DNA from: a virus
DNA: 58,646 nt
Strand: one strand, 5' to 3'
Virus record (IMG/VR): IMGVR_UViG_3300028873_000026
Coordinates: 1-58,646 of that record
Shown: positions 8,495 through 14,282 of the stretch, piece after piece
Position numbering within the stretch: position 1 is the stretch's first letter
Layout of the letters: each line of letters begins with the position of its first letter
Translations under genes and position numbers: made by a program
The notes under the pieces: model-generated
What the model saw: the letters and a program-made list of their open reading frames with translations, nothing else
Database searches by the model: none
Told to the model about the DNA's origin: nothing

Positions 8495-8878
8495 ATGCGG
8501 GGCATTCTCCGCGTCATTCCCTCGGCTACCTCCCGACGCTCCCAACGACTGATGCTCTTACGCAAGGCGCCTTCGCCTTTCATGATCGAAGCATCCGTGG
8601 GTGGAGCCCCCCAACTCATCGAGACCTTCGACAGCATCCTCGAACAAGGAGAGATCCTCCCCTGTCGAGCCTATCGCTGCGCGGAACCAGGAAGGGAAAA
8701 CCAACCCAACGTCTTTGCGAACCTGCTCTGGCTCCAAGCTCTCATTCGTGCCGATGGCTTCAACCGAGTCTACGACCAGCCTCAGAACCTCTCAGGCTCG
8801 GTGGCTCTCTTATTTGGAGACTCCCTCTTTATGGAGGCTCTCTCAGAGGCTCTCCCCCTTGCTTTTGCTCTCTCGTAG
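8495..8878 (+). CDS. Hypothetical early protein
   Basis: 127 residues from an ATG preceded by GAACCAGGAAG, a ribosome-binding context that recurs upstream of several genes here. The N-terminal 30 residues are basic. The rest is a well-formed mixed sequence (LIETFDSILEQGEILPC, NVFANLLWLQALIRADGF, LSGSVALLFGDSLF) that resembles a real protein more than the competing frames do. Function unrecognised. No vRNAP-type hairpin promoter was found just upstream, so its expression is unclear. Confidence 0.55.
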   Translation: MRGILRVIPSATSRRSQRLMLLRKAPSPFMIEASVGGAPQLIETFDSILEQGEILPCRAYRCAEPGRENQPNVFANLLWLQALIRADGFNRVYDQPQNLSGSVALLFGDSLFMEALSEALPLAFALS

Positions 8879-9250
8879 GTTCAGATGATTTCAGCACCCG
8901 AGCGTTTCCAGCTTCTACTCTTAAATTTAGAGAGAGAGGTAATGGGAGAGTGTGTCTGAAATGACCCCTAAAGGGCTCATATTCAGAGAAACCAAGGGGC
9001 TCCGCAGGCCCAATCAAATATCTTCCTCAAACATAGCTGCTAATAGGAGAGCCTCTCTGCAATATATGCAGGAGGGCATTGCTGATATTTCGTGGAGATA
9101 GATGAAGGCAGTGTGTTGGTTGTACACTTCCACCATCCGGACTACCCCCCCGGAGTGTCACTCAAGAGACACTGAGGGATCTCTCCGCTTCGCGGAGTGT
9201 GGAATCAAGACATGGTGTCTTTGGTTCCTACCCTGATGGAGTGTAACTCA
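8879..9250. other. Leader region with hairpins ahead of first early promoter
   Basis: About 370 bases without a gene. It holds a long hairpin at 8955-8987 (stem TCTGAA-ATGA-CCC against GGG-TCAT-A-TTCAGA), an AGTGTC/GACACT hairpin near 9155-9174, and the vRNAP-type promoter hairpin at 9183-9197. Such a run of snap-back structures fits a region read as single-stranded template by a vRNAP, or a terminal-repeat/leader segment. Confidence 0.5.
9183..9202 (+). promoter_or_regulatory. Early promoter of the N4 vRNAP hairpin type (copy 1)
   Basis: A perfect 6-bp stem CTCCGC/GCGGAG with a 3-base loop TTC is followed at once by TGTGG. On the template strand the loop is GAA, with a central purine. N4 vRNAP recognises template-strand hairpins with 5-7 bp stems, 3-base loops and a central purine at about -11. 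Counting 11 bases from the loop centre places +1 at a G (9201, GGAAT). A second site at 10503 has the same loop and the same TGTGG. Confidence 0.75.
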
Positions 9251-9598
9251 ATGGCAACTGCTCGCCTCACGTTCGGAACTGTGCTCGACACTGTCAGCAC
9301 TGCTGCTACCACGGTGACTGGTGCGCTCAACGCAGTCAGCACTTCGATCGGCATGGCCAATGCCTTCGTGGAGCAAGCTGCCCTCAACCAGCAGTCTCGC
9401 ATCATTGCGGACAATGAAACCTTCATTGATCGCCTCATCGAAGAGAAGGCAATGGAACAGACGGCCATTGACCTGGAGGTGGAGACGTTCATCGCCAAGT
9501 CCGAGCGTCATCGGTTCCACTACGAGCAGGCTCATGATCGGTACAGCAAGATCCTGCGCAAGCCGGACTCGGCTGCTGCCAGACTCAAGGCTGCTTGA
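9251..9598 (+). CDS. Early hypothetical protein
   Basis: 115 residues. The ATG at 9251 has GGAG 11 bases upstream. Earlier in-frame starts either overlap the promoter or lack a ribosome site. The N-terminal half is Ala/Thr-rich (TVSTAATTVTGALNAVSTS). The C-terminal half is charged and helical (FIDRLIEEKAMEQTAIDLE, SERHRFHYEQAHDRYSK). It is the first gene after the vRNAP-type promoter at 9183, so it should be among the earliest expressed. No function recognised. Confidence 0.7.
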   Translation: MATARLTFGTVLDTVSTAATTVTGALNAVSTSIGMANAFVEQAALNQQSRIIADNETFIDRLIEEKAMEQTAIDLEVETFIAKSERHRFHYEQAHDRYSKILRKPDSAAARLKAA

Positions 9599-9599
9599 G

Positions 9600-9910
9600 G
9601 CCAAGACAACAGTGGCTCACTCACCTCGCAAGGGTGGGTGAGTCCATTCATCTCGAGCGATAGGTCATGATCACGGAGTGATCATGGTCTTCGACTCAAG
9701 CGATAGGTCACTCTGTGTCTGCTCACCTGAGTGTGAGTGACTATCATGATTGCATTAGGTGTGAGTGAATGGGGATGGCTAGAGACTGAGCCTTGCATCT
9801 GTCTCGCTATCCCAGTTGACTATCATGATTCAACTCATGTCCACTCACCGAATGACTATCACGATTCATCGTGATCCTATATCCATCCGATAACCCAACA
9901 TAACTTGAGG
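9600..9910. repeat. Gene-free stretch with clustered short repeats
   Basis: AGCGATAGGTCA occurs twice (9656-9667, 9699-9710). TGACTATCATGATT occurs at 9738-9751 and 9817-9830, with a one-base variant (TGACTATCACGATT) at 9853-9866. GTGAGTGA-like words recur around them. There are also near-perfect palindromes: CATGATCAC-GGA-GTGATCATG at 9666-9686 and ATCACGAT-TC-ATCGTGAT at 9858-9875. Iterated sites like these fit an operator array or replication origin, or a structured transcript between two early genes. Confidence 0.65.
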
Positions 9911-9916
9911 TAAGCC

Positions 9917-10081
9917 ATGCTTGACTCACTAGCTGGGCTGCTCAGGCTTAAGCTCTGGCTTCACTGGCTGCTCATCTACATCATCGTGAACATCGTCGAG
10001 TTCATCGTGATGAAAGTATTCTGGAAATCCCTGTTTCCGGACAAGTCCGACTCTAAACATGAGTCTAATTCACAGATTTAA
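9917..10081 (+). CDS. Small membrane protein
   Basis: 54 residues from an ATG with GAGG upstream; it is below the usual length cut-off. One long hydrophobic helix (about 8-36, with WLHWLLIYIIVNIVEFIV) is followed by a charged hydrophilic tail (FPDKSDSKHESNSQI). It opens a run of three short early genes. An inner-membrane role such as blocking superinfection is a guess. Confidence 0.6.
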   Translation: MLDSLAGLLRLKLWLHWLLIYIIVNIVEFIVMKVFWKSLFPDKSDSKHESNSQI

Positions 10082-10097
10082 CTTGGGAGTGACGCCA

Positions 10098-10250
10098 ATG
10101 CGTCCATACATCTGCGGCGTCAGCTACCTGATGATCATCGTCTCACTCATCACCATCACCCTGTGCATCTGTGATGATGGAGGCAAGTCTATGGCCAAGT
10201 GCATGGAAACCAACAGCATTTCACGTTGTCACGACCTACTCATGGAGTAA
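10098..10250 (+). CDS. Small membrane protein
   Basis: 50 residues from an ATG with GGGAG eight bases upstream; the longer in-frame opening overlaps the preceding gene. One transmembrane segment (about 7-22, SYLMIIVSLITITLCIC) is followed by a Cys-containing tail. It is six bases from the next gene and clearly co-transcribed. Function unknown. Confidence 0.55.
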   Translation: MRPYICGVSYLMIIVSLITITLCICDDGGKSMAKCMETNSISRCHDLLME

Positions 10251-10255
10251 TCCCA

Positions 10256-10441
10256 ATGGGCCAATACATCGATCACTTGGTGACCAAATTCAACATAACT
10301 GAAGTGGAGCATAAGCCCACTTTGGTCGAACTCTTCATCGACTGGATCACAGGCGAGCGAGAGATCCGAGCTAAGCATGAAGCTGATCGGGTGCTCAACG
10401 AGCGTATGACCAAGATCAAGCGCTATGTGCGCTTAGACTAG
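10256..10441 (+). CDS. Early hypothetical protein
   Basis: 61 residues from an ATG with GGAG upstream. Acidic and helical first half (YIDHLVTKFNITEVEHKPTL), then a basic amphipathic helix (ITGEREIRAKHEADRVLNER). No motif recognised. It is the last gene of the group driven by the 9183 promoter; the second hairpin promoter lies 60 bases downstream. Confidence 0.6.
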   Translation: MGQYIDHLVTKFNITEVEHKPTLVELFIDWITGEREIRAKHEADRVLNERMTKIKRYVRLD

Positions 10442-10502
10442 CGTAAGCCGTTTCTTGGATTAAGCGGAGCATGAGTCAACGCTTGTGCTTCGTTTTGTGG
10501 CT

Positions 10503-10522
10503 CACGCCTTCGGCGTGTGTGG
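10503..10522 (+). promoter_or_regulatory. Early promoter of the N4 vRNAP hairpin type (copy 2)
   Basis: A perfect 6-bp stem CACGCC/GGCGTG with loop TTC is followed by TGTGG, identical in plan to the 9183 site although every stem base pair but one differs. The predicted +1, 11 bases from the loop centre, is again a G (10521, GGGGAAT). It drives one gene (10561-10980) that ends in a strong terminator. Confidence 0.78.
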
Positions 10523-10560
10523 GGAATGTTCCCCGGTTTGCTCATAAGGAGCTTAGTGCA

Positions 10561-10980
10561 ATGGCAATCACCGTTTCGAAGACCTTCGGCGAGAAGTTCG
10601 CTGGAGTGAAGACGCCTTCCCAGCAGACCGACGATCGGCCCAAGGCTGAGTTCTGGATGAACATCGGCTACGTGGTCGACTACGAGACCGACGAGGGCAC
10701 CGAACAGCGCTTCGTGTCGCTGCCAACGGGTATCCCGTTGGACACGCAGGAGAAACTCACCACGACCTCGAGGAACGTCAACTTCGCTGCGTTCCAGGGC
10801 GCTCGGAATGATCTGCTCGATCAGGTCATGGAAGCCTGCAAGGGCTTGGCGCCGGGCGAAGACAAGATCATCGGCGAAGCCGGTGGGCTCCAGATCCAGA
10901 TCCGGCGTGCGAATGGCGAAGTGACGCCTGTCGCTCCCAGCGAAAATCCGTTCCGTCGCAAGCTCGCGCTCGTCGACTGA
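10561..10980 (+). CDS. Early conserved-type phage protein, monocistronic
   Basis: 139 residues from an ATG preceded by AAGGAG. It has a hydrophilic start (ITVSKTFGEKFAGVKTP) and a beta-rich body (AEFWMNIGYVVDYETD, EQRFVSLPTGIPLDTQEKL). The later part is LQIQIRRANGEVTPV, ending in a short basic tail. The shape resembles small phage nucleic-acid-binding proteins, but no family can be named with confidence. Its own vRNAP-type promoter and terminator suggest high early expression. Confidence 0.75.
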   Translation: MAITVSKTFGEKFAGVKTPSQQTDDRPKAEFWMNIGYVVDYETDEGTEQRFVSLPTGIPLDTQEKLTTTSRNVNFAAFQGARNDLLDQVMEACKGLAPGEDKIIGEAGGLQIQIRRANGEVTPVAPSENPFRRKLALVD

Positions 10981-10986
10981 CACAAC

Positions 10987-11025
10987 ACAGGGGGGATCCT
11001 TCGGGATCTCTCCTGTTCTTTTTTG
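10987..11025 (+). terminator. Strong rho-independent terminator
   Basis: A 13-bp stem, allowing G-U pairs, runs from 10987 to 11016 with a UUCG tetraloop closed by C-G, the most stable tetraloop class. TCTTTTTT follows. It ends the transcript of the 10561 gene. Confidence 0.9.
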
Positions 11026-11142
11026 TCTCCGATAGGTTAAAGGGCATCCCTCAACTATCTAAAAGCTAAGTTGAACTTTTCAGCTATCTTAGCGGAGATG
11101 CACCTAAAGCCTGTCGAGTCGCCATGAACCAAGGAACTAACC

Positions 11143-11172
11143 ATGACTTGGGCGTGTACCGAGCTGGGGTGA
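11143..11172 (+). other. Mini-ORF of nine codons, copy 1
   Basis: ATG with AAGGAA seven bases upstream encodes MTWACTELG and stops at a TGA that sits in the loop of hairpin AGCTGGG-GTGAG-CCCAGCT (11162-11180). The second copy at 11269 has the same length and register. It may be a leader peptide or a by-product of a conserved RNA element. Confidence 0.4.
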
Positions 11173-11268
11173 GCCCAGCTTAAACGCAGAGAAGCGACAA
11201 AAAGCGATCTTGAGAACAGCGTCAGACCGCCTGCTAACGCACAGGCACATGAACCCAGAGGAAAGAAT

Positions 11269-11298
11269 GTGACTTGGCGTTCCGCCGTGCCGGGGTGA
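11269..11298 (+). other. Mini-ORF of nine codons, copy 2
   Basis: GTG with GAGGAAAG just upstream encodes a TW-containing nine-residue peptide (VTWRSAVPG). It stops at TGA in the loop of hairpin GCCGGG-GTGAG-CCCGGC (11289-11305). The distance from start to hairpin is 20 bases, as in copy 1, and the third stem pair has changed from T-A to C-G in a compensatory way. GGCG-TTC-CGCC at 11276-11286 also resembles a weak vRNAP-type hairpin, with GGGG at the expected start. Confidence 0.4.
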
Positions 11299-11595
11299 GC
11301 CCGGCTAAGTGAACACTGTATGATCGCAGCACCTTCGAGAGATCTAAGTATCTCTCCAGGTCTGGAAGTCTGCGGACAGTGTACGCTCCTGATCACCATC
11401 ACAGAACCTTTAGCTAGGTAATCAAGTCCACATCAGCATTAGCCCAGGTCGAAGAGCATCCTATCCACGGCAGACACGCATAGCGTAGCCATGAACGGAG
11501 TCCGGACACTGGCAAGGGCGCTTAAAAGCACCACAGATGATGGCAAAGCTGCTGAGCAACAGGGTAAACTGCTCAACTCTCATTCAATATATCCC

Positions 11596-11627
11596 AAAGG
11601 AGCTTTAGCATGGGACTCGGCAAATGA
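11596..11627 (+). promoter_or_regulatory. Ribosome site and five-codon leader ORF coupled to next gene
   Basis: AAAGGAG (11596-11602) is seven bases from an ATG at 11610 that encodes only MGLGK before TGA. That stop overlaps the ATG of the next gene (ATGA at 11624), which has no Shine-Dalgarno sequence of its own. Translation of the 11624 gene therefore looks coupled to this leader. Confidence 0.55.
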
Positions 11628-11821
11628 GCACCACCTATCAAATTCACGAGTATATCCCTTACGAGGGGGTGGCAATTACTTACGTTGAGACTATTGACGA
11701 ACTCAAAGTGCATCTCAAAAGGCATTTCGCACAGGCGTGTAACTTCAACGATATTGACGTTTATGAGATCGTCCGTGAGGTCGACATTCCTGAACTCATG
11801 AAGGAGGAGCCTGGAACATGA
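11624..11821 (+). CDS. Early hypothetical protein
   Basis: 65 residues (start MSTTYQIHEYIPYEGVAITY), acidic, with a central amphipathic segment (IDELKVHLKRHFAQ). It is the first gene of a chain of overlapping short genes running to 14.3 kb, and is translated through the five-codon leader just before it. No family recognised. Confidence 0.7.
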   Translation: MSTTYQIHEYIPYEGVAITYVETIDELKVHLKRHFAQACNFNDIDVYEIVREVDIPELMKEEPGT

Positions 11822-12162
11822 GCACTCTCAGTAAGACAGAGCCCAACTTCTGGGACAAATACGAGGCCATGAGTGGCCCAGTAAAGATCCTGGATGAGCA
11901 TGGCGCTTATCCCTCGAACCTCGATGCAGCGATCATCGAGCAGGACAAATACTTCAATCCTCAACCCGAGATCGACAGTCTCTGGGTTGCCCAGGATGGT
12001 CGACGTGTCCGGATCATGAAGATCATCGAAGGCAACGGCAAAGGCCAAGGCTGGAGAGCTAAGGTCTTCGTATTGCCTCCTCGAAAGCAGCGCCAGAAAC
12101 GCTACACGTATGCCGGCGTCAGCTCTTTCAGGTCCGGATTCTACAAGTTAGAATCGTTATGA
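11818..12162 (+). CDS. Early hypothetical protein
   Basis: 114 residues, ATGA overlap with the gene before. The middle carries FNPQPEIDSLWVAQDGRRV and RIMKIIEGNGKGQGWRAKVF. The second half is basic (PPRKQRQKRYTY). The pattern of an N-terminal acidic region with a beta-rich WVAQDGR core recurs in small phage proteins of unknown role. Confidence 0.72.
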   Translation: MSTLSKTEPNFWDKYEAMSGPVKILDEHGAYPSNLDAAIIEQDKYFNPQPEIDSLWVAQDGRRVRIMKIIEGNGKGQGWRAKVFVLPPRKQRQKRYTYAGVSSFRSGFYKLESL

Positions 12163-12371
12163 AATGCAAGCTCTGTGGAACTGAGATCCATCTCGTTCCC
12201 TCGGCCTCCGAGAGAGCTGCTCGATATGGCGGCTCTCCCCAAGATTACACCAAGCTCTTCACCGCACACAGCTTCTGCGTTGTGGCTGAGAGATCCCGAC
12301 AAACCCTCGAATTCATTGAAAAAAGGAACAACCAAGATGCCGAAAAGCGTGTTCGTATTCGGAAGCAATGA
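12159..12371 (+). CDS. Small Cys-motif protein
   Basis: 70 residues, ATGA overlap. Begins MKCKLCGTEIHLVPSA, with one CxxC and a later Cys in HSFCVVAE, so a small zinc-binding fold is possible, and ends in a basic helix (KRNNQDAEKRVRIRKQ). Its 3' end overlaps the macro-domain-like gene by 35 bases. Function unknown. Confidence 0.6.
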   Translation: MKCKLCGTEIHLVPSASERAARYGGSPQDYTKLFTAHSFCVVAERSRQTLEFIEKRNNQDAEKRVRIRKQ

Positions 12372-12720
12372 AGCGGGAGTTCATGGAGCTGGCGCAGCTG
12401 CTGAAGCCTACAAGAAGCATGGAGCCCGATGGGGCTTCAGCTATGGGCACATGGGCGAAAGCTTCGCCATTCCCACCAAGGACGAGAACCTCGAAACGCT
12501 CCCAATCAAGCGGGTGCATCAGTACGTGCAGGGCTTCATCGCCTTCGCTCATGGTCACCGCAAACTCACCTTCAGGGTGACGCAGATCGGCTGTGGCCTG
12601 GCCGGCTTCAAAGCCACCGAGATCGCTCCGATGTTCATGGAGGCGCCCAAGAACTGCGAGTTCGACAGCATGTGGGCTCAGATCCTCGGCGACGGTCGGG
12701 TCTACTGGGGGAGCGTCTGA
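12337..12720 (+). CDS. Macro-domain-like protein
   Basis: 127 residues from an ATG with AAGGAAC upstream. It has the pattern of a phage and bacterial family related to macro/ADP-ribose-binding folds: VFVFGSNEAGVHGAGAAAEA at the N-terminus, SYGHMGESFAIPTKD, then TFRVTQIGCGLAGF. The Gly-rich loops sit where macro domains hold ADP-ribose. If it binds or removes ADP-ribose it could counter host ADP-ribosylation-based defence. The family is moderately sure; the activity is inferred. Confidence 0.7.
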   Translation: MPKSVFVFGSNEAGVHGAGAAAEAYKKHGARWGFSYGHMGESFAIPTKDENLETLPIKRVHQYVQGFIAFAHGHRKLTFRVTQIGCGLAGFKATEIAPMFMEAPKNCEFDSMWAQILGDGRVYWGSV

Positions 12721-12917
12721 TGGCTTGGAAGCCTGAAGTCGAGGTGGACGGCAAGTTCTCTCGCAATGCGCTGGTCTTCGAGACCAAGCAGGAAGCCGAG
12801 GACAATGCCAAAGCTCTCATGTGGCGTTGGACCACAGTCACTGACTCTCGTGCTGTCGAGGTCAATGAGCGAGTGAACTACAAGTGGGTCAATGGTGCTC
12901 TTGAGAGAGTGCTATGA
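12720..12917 (+). CDS. Early hypothetical protein
   Basis: 65 residues. The ATG overlaps the preceding TGA (TGATG). Short, with AWKPEVEVDGKFSRNALVF, then TKQEAEDNAKALMWRWTTV and VNERVNYKWVNGALERV. This looks like the beta-alpha-beta plan seen in many small phage early proteins. No function recognised. Confidence 0.68.
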   Translation: MAWKPEVEVDGKFSRNALVFETKQEAEDNAKALMWRWTTVTDSRAVEVNERVNYKWVNGALERVL

Positions 12918-13189
12918 TCAAGCGCTACTGCTTCACCAGACCAGCCAAGAACGCAGCTTGGTCCTCTCGAACCGCCAAGATCGGCTCGATCAAAGGCACT
13001 CTAGCCCAGGCTATTCAGAAAGCTCTGATATTCATCACCCAGCATGGGGAAGTCACCATCGTTGATTACGATGACAATGTCATCGTTGCGATAGTAAGTC
13101 CCACTCTTCGTGTGAATTACCCCAAGACGGATTACTACACCCAAGTGAGTGTGCTCCCTTCCTTGGTTCAAGAGGTGATCAAGTCATGA
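12914..13189 (+). CDS. Early hypothetical protein
   Basis: 91 residues, ATGA overlap. Basic N-terminus (IKRYCFTRPAKNAAWSSRT) followed by a helix and VTIVDYDDNVIVAIVSPT strands. No recognised family. It is one of five consecutive genes joined by four-base overlaps, so translation is probably coupled. Confidence 0.65.
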   Translation: MIKRYCFTRPAKNAAWSSRTAKIGSIKGTLAQAIQKALIFITQHGEVTIVDYDDNVIVAIVSPTLRVNYPKTDYYTQVSVLPSLVQEVIKS

Positions 13190-13473
13190 TCATCTCGATG
13201 TTTGCCATTCGACATATGCCTACGGGGAACTATCTCCTCATGGGCTATTGCCAGTCTGGACGTGGCAGCACGGCTTATGAGCCAGGAAAGCCAGAAGCCA
13301 ACGATCTCCCTCGAGTCTTTCGGACAGCTAAAGATGCTCAGGGAGCTCTGCGCTGCTGGGTACGAGGTCGCTATCAGTCCGATGAAGGCGCCTGGAATGG
13401 GCAAATCCGTCCCGTTCCCAGTCGTGACATCAACGACATGCAAGTCGTCCCGATCACCTTGGAGCTCCCATGA
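13186..13473 (+). CDS. Early hypothetical protein
   Basis: 95 residues, ATGA overlap. Opens MIISMFAIRHMPTGNYL and has LPRVFRTAKDAQGALRCWV, a plan common in small phage proteins that follow nucleotide or host-takeover genes. No motif gives a function. Confidence 0.68.
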   Translation: MIISMFAIRHMPTGNYLLMGYCQSGRGSTAYEPGKPEANDLPRVFRTAKDAQGALRCWVRGRYQSDEGAWNGQIRPVPSRDINDMQVVPITLELP

Positions 13474-13742
13474 GACTTCCGACCACTGAAGAAGAAGCAG
13501 CTGCCAAGCTGCTTCGTGAGGCCGGCTGGATCGTCATAGGTCCAACAGGCGTCAAGCATGGGTGCTTCTGCGATCTCTTCTCGATGAAGCCAGGCACTGA
13601 ACCTGATGGGTGCGTCATAGATACGAACACTCGTTCAGATTGTGTTTATGCAAAGGATCGTCTTCACAAAGAGTCCTGCGAGTATTGGAAGCCTTATACC
13701 GAGGAGACCCTCGCGAAATATTGGAAGGACATCCAATCGTGA
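13470..13742 (+). CDS. Early hypothetical protein with Cys cluster
   Basis: 90 residues, ATGA overlap. N-terminal helix (TTEEEAAAKLLREAGWIVIG), then Cys residues in HGCFCDLF, DGCVID, SDCVYA and KESCEYW, enough for a metal site though the spacing is not a standard zinc finger. It overlaps the thioredoxin-like gene by four bases. Function unknown. Confidence 0.65.
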   Translation: MRLPTTEEEAAAKLLREAGWIVIGPTGVKHGCFCDLFSMKPGTEPDGCVIDTNTRSDCVYAKDRLHKESCEYWKPYTEETLAKYWKDIQS

Positions 13743-13984
13743 AAATTCTCATCTTCGGCGCCACCTGGTGCTCCAGCTGCAAGGCGCTCTGGAGAGCCAT
13801 CGAAGCTGACGGCGATAGCCCTCACTTCTTCGAGTACCTCGACCTGGAGCAGAACTCAGAAGCTGCTCAGAAATATGGGGTGCGATCCCTACCCACTGTC
13901 GTCGAACCCGAGAAGGGCATCGTCGGCACTGGGATCACCACACTCCCTGCTCTGAAGCGCTGGATCTCCGACATCACTCCCTGA
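13739..13984 (+). CDS. Thioredoxin-like protein
   Basis: 81 residues from a GTG overlapping the previous stop (GTGA). VKILIFGATWCSSCKALW is the thioredoxin active site, with CxxC as CSSC. A cis-Pro loop follows (VRSLPTVVEP) and a shortened C-terminus with TLPALKRW. It would act as a cytoplasmic dithiol reductant, possibly serving a nucleotide reductase or a host target. It is shorter than cellular thioredoxins (about 105 residues), as phage forms often are. Confidence 0.8.
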   Translation: MKILIFGATWCSSCKALWRAIEADGDSPHFFEYLDLEQNSEAAQKYGVRSLPTVVEPEKGIVGTGITTLPALKRWISDITP

Positions 13985-13998
13985 ACCAAGGAAAGAAC

Positions 13999-14271
13999 AT
14001 GGCCTCCGCAGAACCTGACAAACTCACATTCTTGCACGAAGACAATGGGTTCTGTCGTGTCATGTTCTATCGGACCTTCGAAGGTAACCGATTCTATTAC
14101 TGCTGGATGGAAGAGGCCAAAGGCACCTTCGAATTCTATCGATGCTCCAGCGACGGCGAACCTTCCCACAAGGTCACCGGCTGGGCCGGAGTGCCGGCCA
14201 AGGACCAGACTCCCAAAAATCCTGGCCAGACTCAGACTGGCCGAGACCTGAACGCTTTCCTCAAACTTTAG
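13999..14271 (+). CDS. Early hypothetical protein
   Basis: 90 residues from an ATG preceded by CCAAGGAAAG. Aromatic-rich (NGFCRVMFYRTFEGNRFYYC, GTFEFYRC) with a Pro/Lys-rich tail. No family recognised. It ends 11 bases before the RNAP1 start and should be on the same transcript. Confidence 0.65.
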   Translation: MASAEPDKLTFLHEDNGFCRVMFYRTFEGNRFYYCWMEEAKGTFEFYRCSSDGEPSHKVTGWAGVPAKDQTPKNPGQTQTGRDLNAFLKL

Positions 14272-14282
14272 AGAGAGAAACC

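Larger units (their letters stand above)
11040..11490 (+). ncRNA. Candidate structured RNA region with nested helices
   Basis: No gene spans these 450 bases. A nested fold is visible. ACACTGT (11313-11319) pairs with ACAGTGT (11376-11382). Inside it CGCAG (11325-11329) pairs with CTGCG (11370-11374), and inside that is the hairpin GAGAGAT-CTAAGT-ATCTCTC (11337-11356). Upstream are two hairpins with the same GTGAG loop (11162-11180 and 11289-11305). The stretch lies between a strong terminator and the next gene cassette. It could be a stable RNA or a long leader. I know of no named RNA family that it matches. Confidence 0.5.

Noticed and set aside
8347-8964. Plus-strand frame of 205 residues overlapping the 8495 gene
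   Set aside because: Low-complexity Ser/Pro/Arg sequence without a ribosome site; the 8495 frame looks far more like protein.
9666-9686. A leftward vRNAP promoter at the palindrome with loop GGA
   Set aside because: It would transcribe leftward across the first early gene as antisense, and it lacks the TGTGG element of the two supported promoters.
11276-11292. A third vRNAP promoter at GGCG-TTC-CGCC
   Set aside because: The stem is only four base pairs and TGTGG is absent. It is noted within the mini-ORF entry but not called as a separate site.
11491-11688. Plus-strand frame of 65 residues in the first RNA block
   Set aside because: No ribosome site, and its end runs out of frame into the 11624 gene. 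The region is better explained as leader or RNA.
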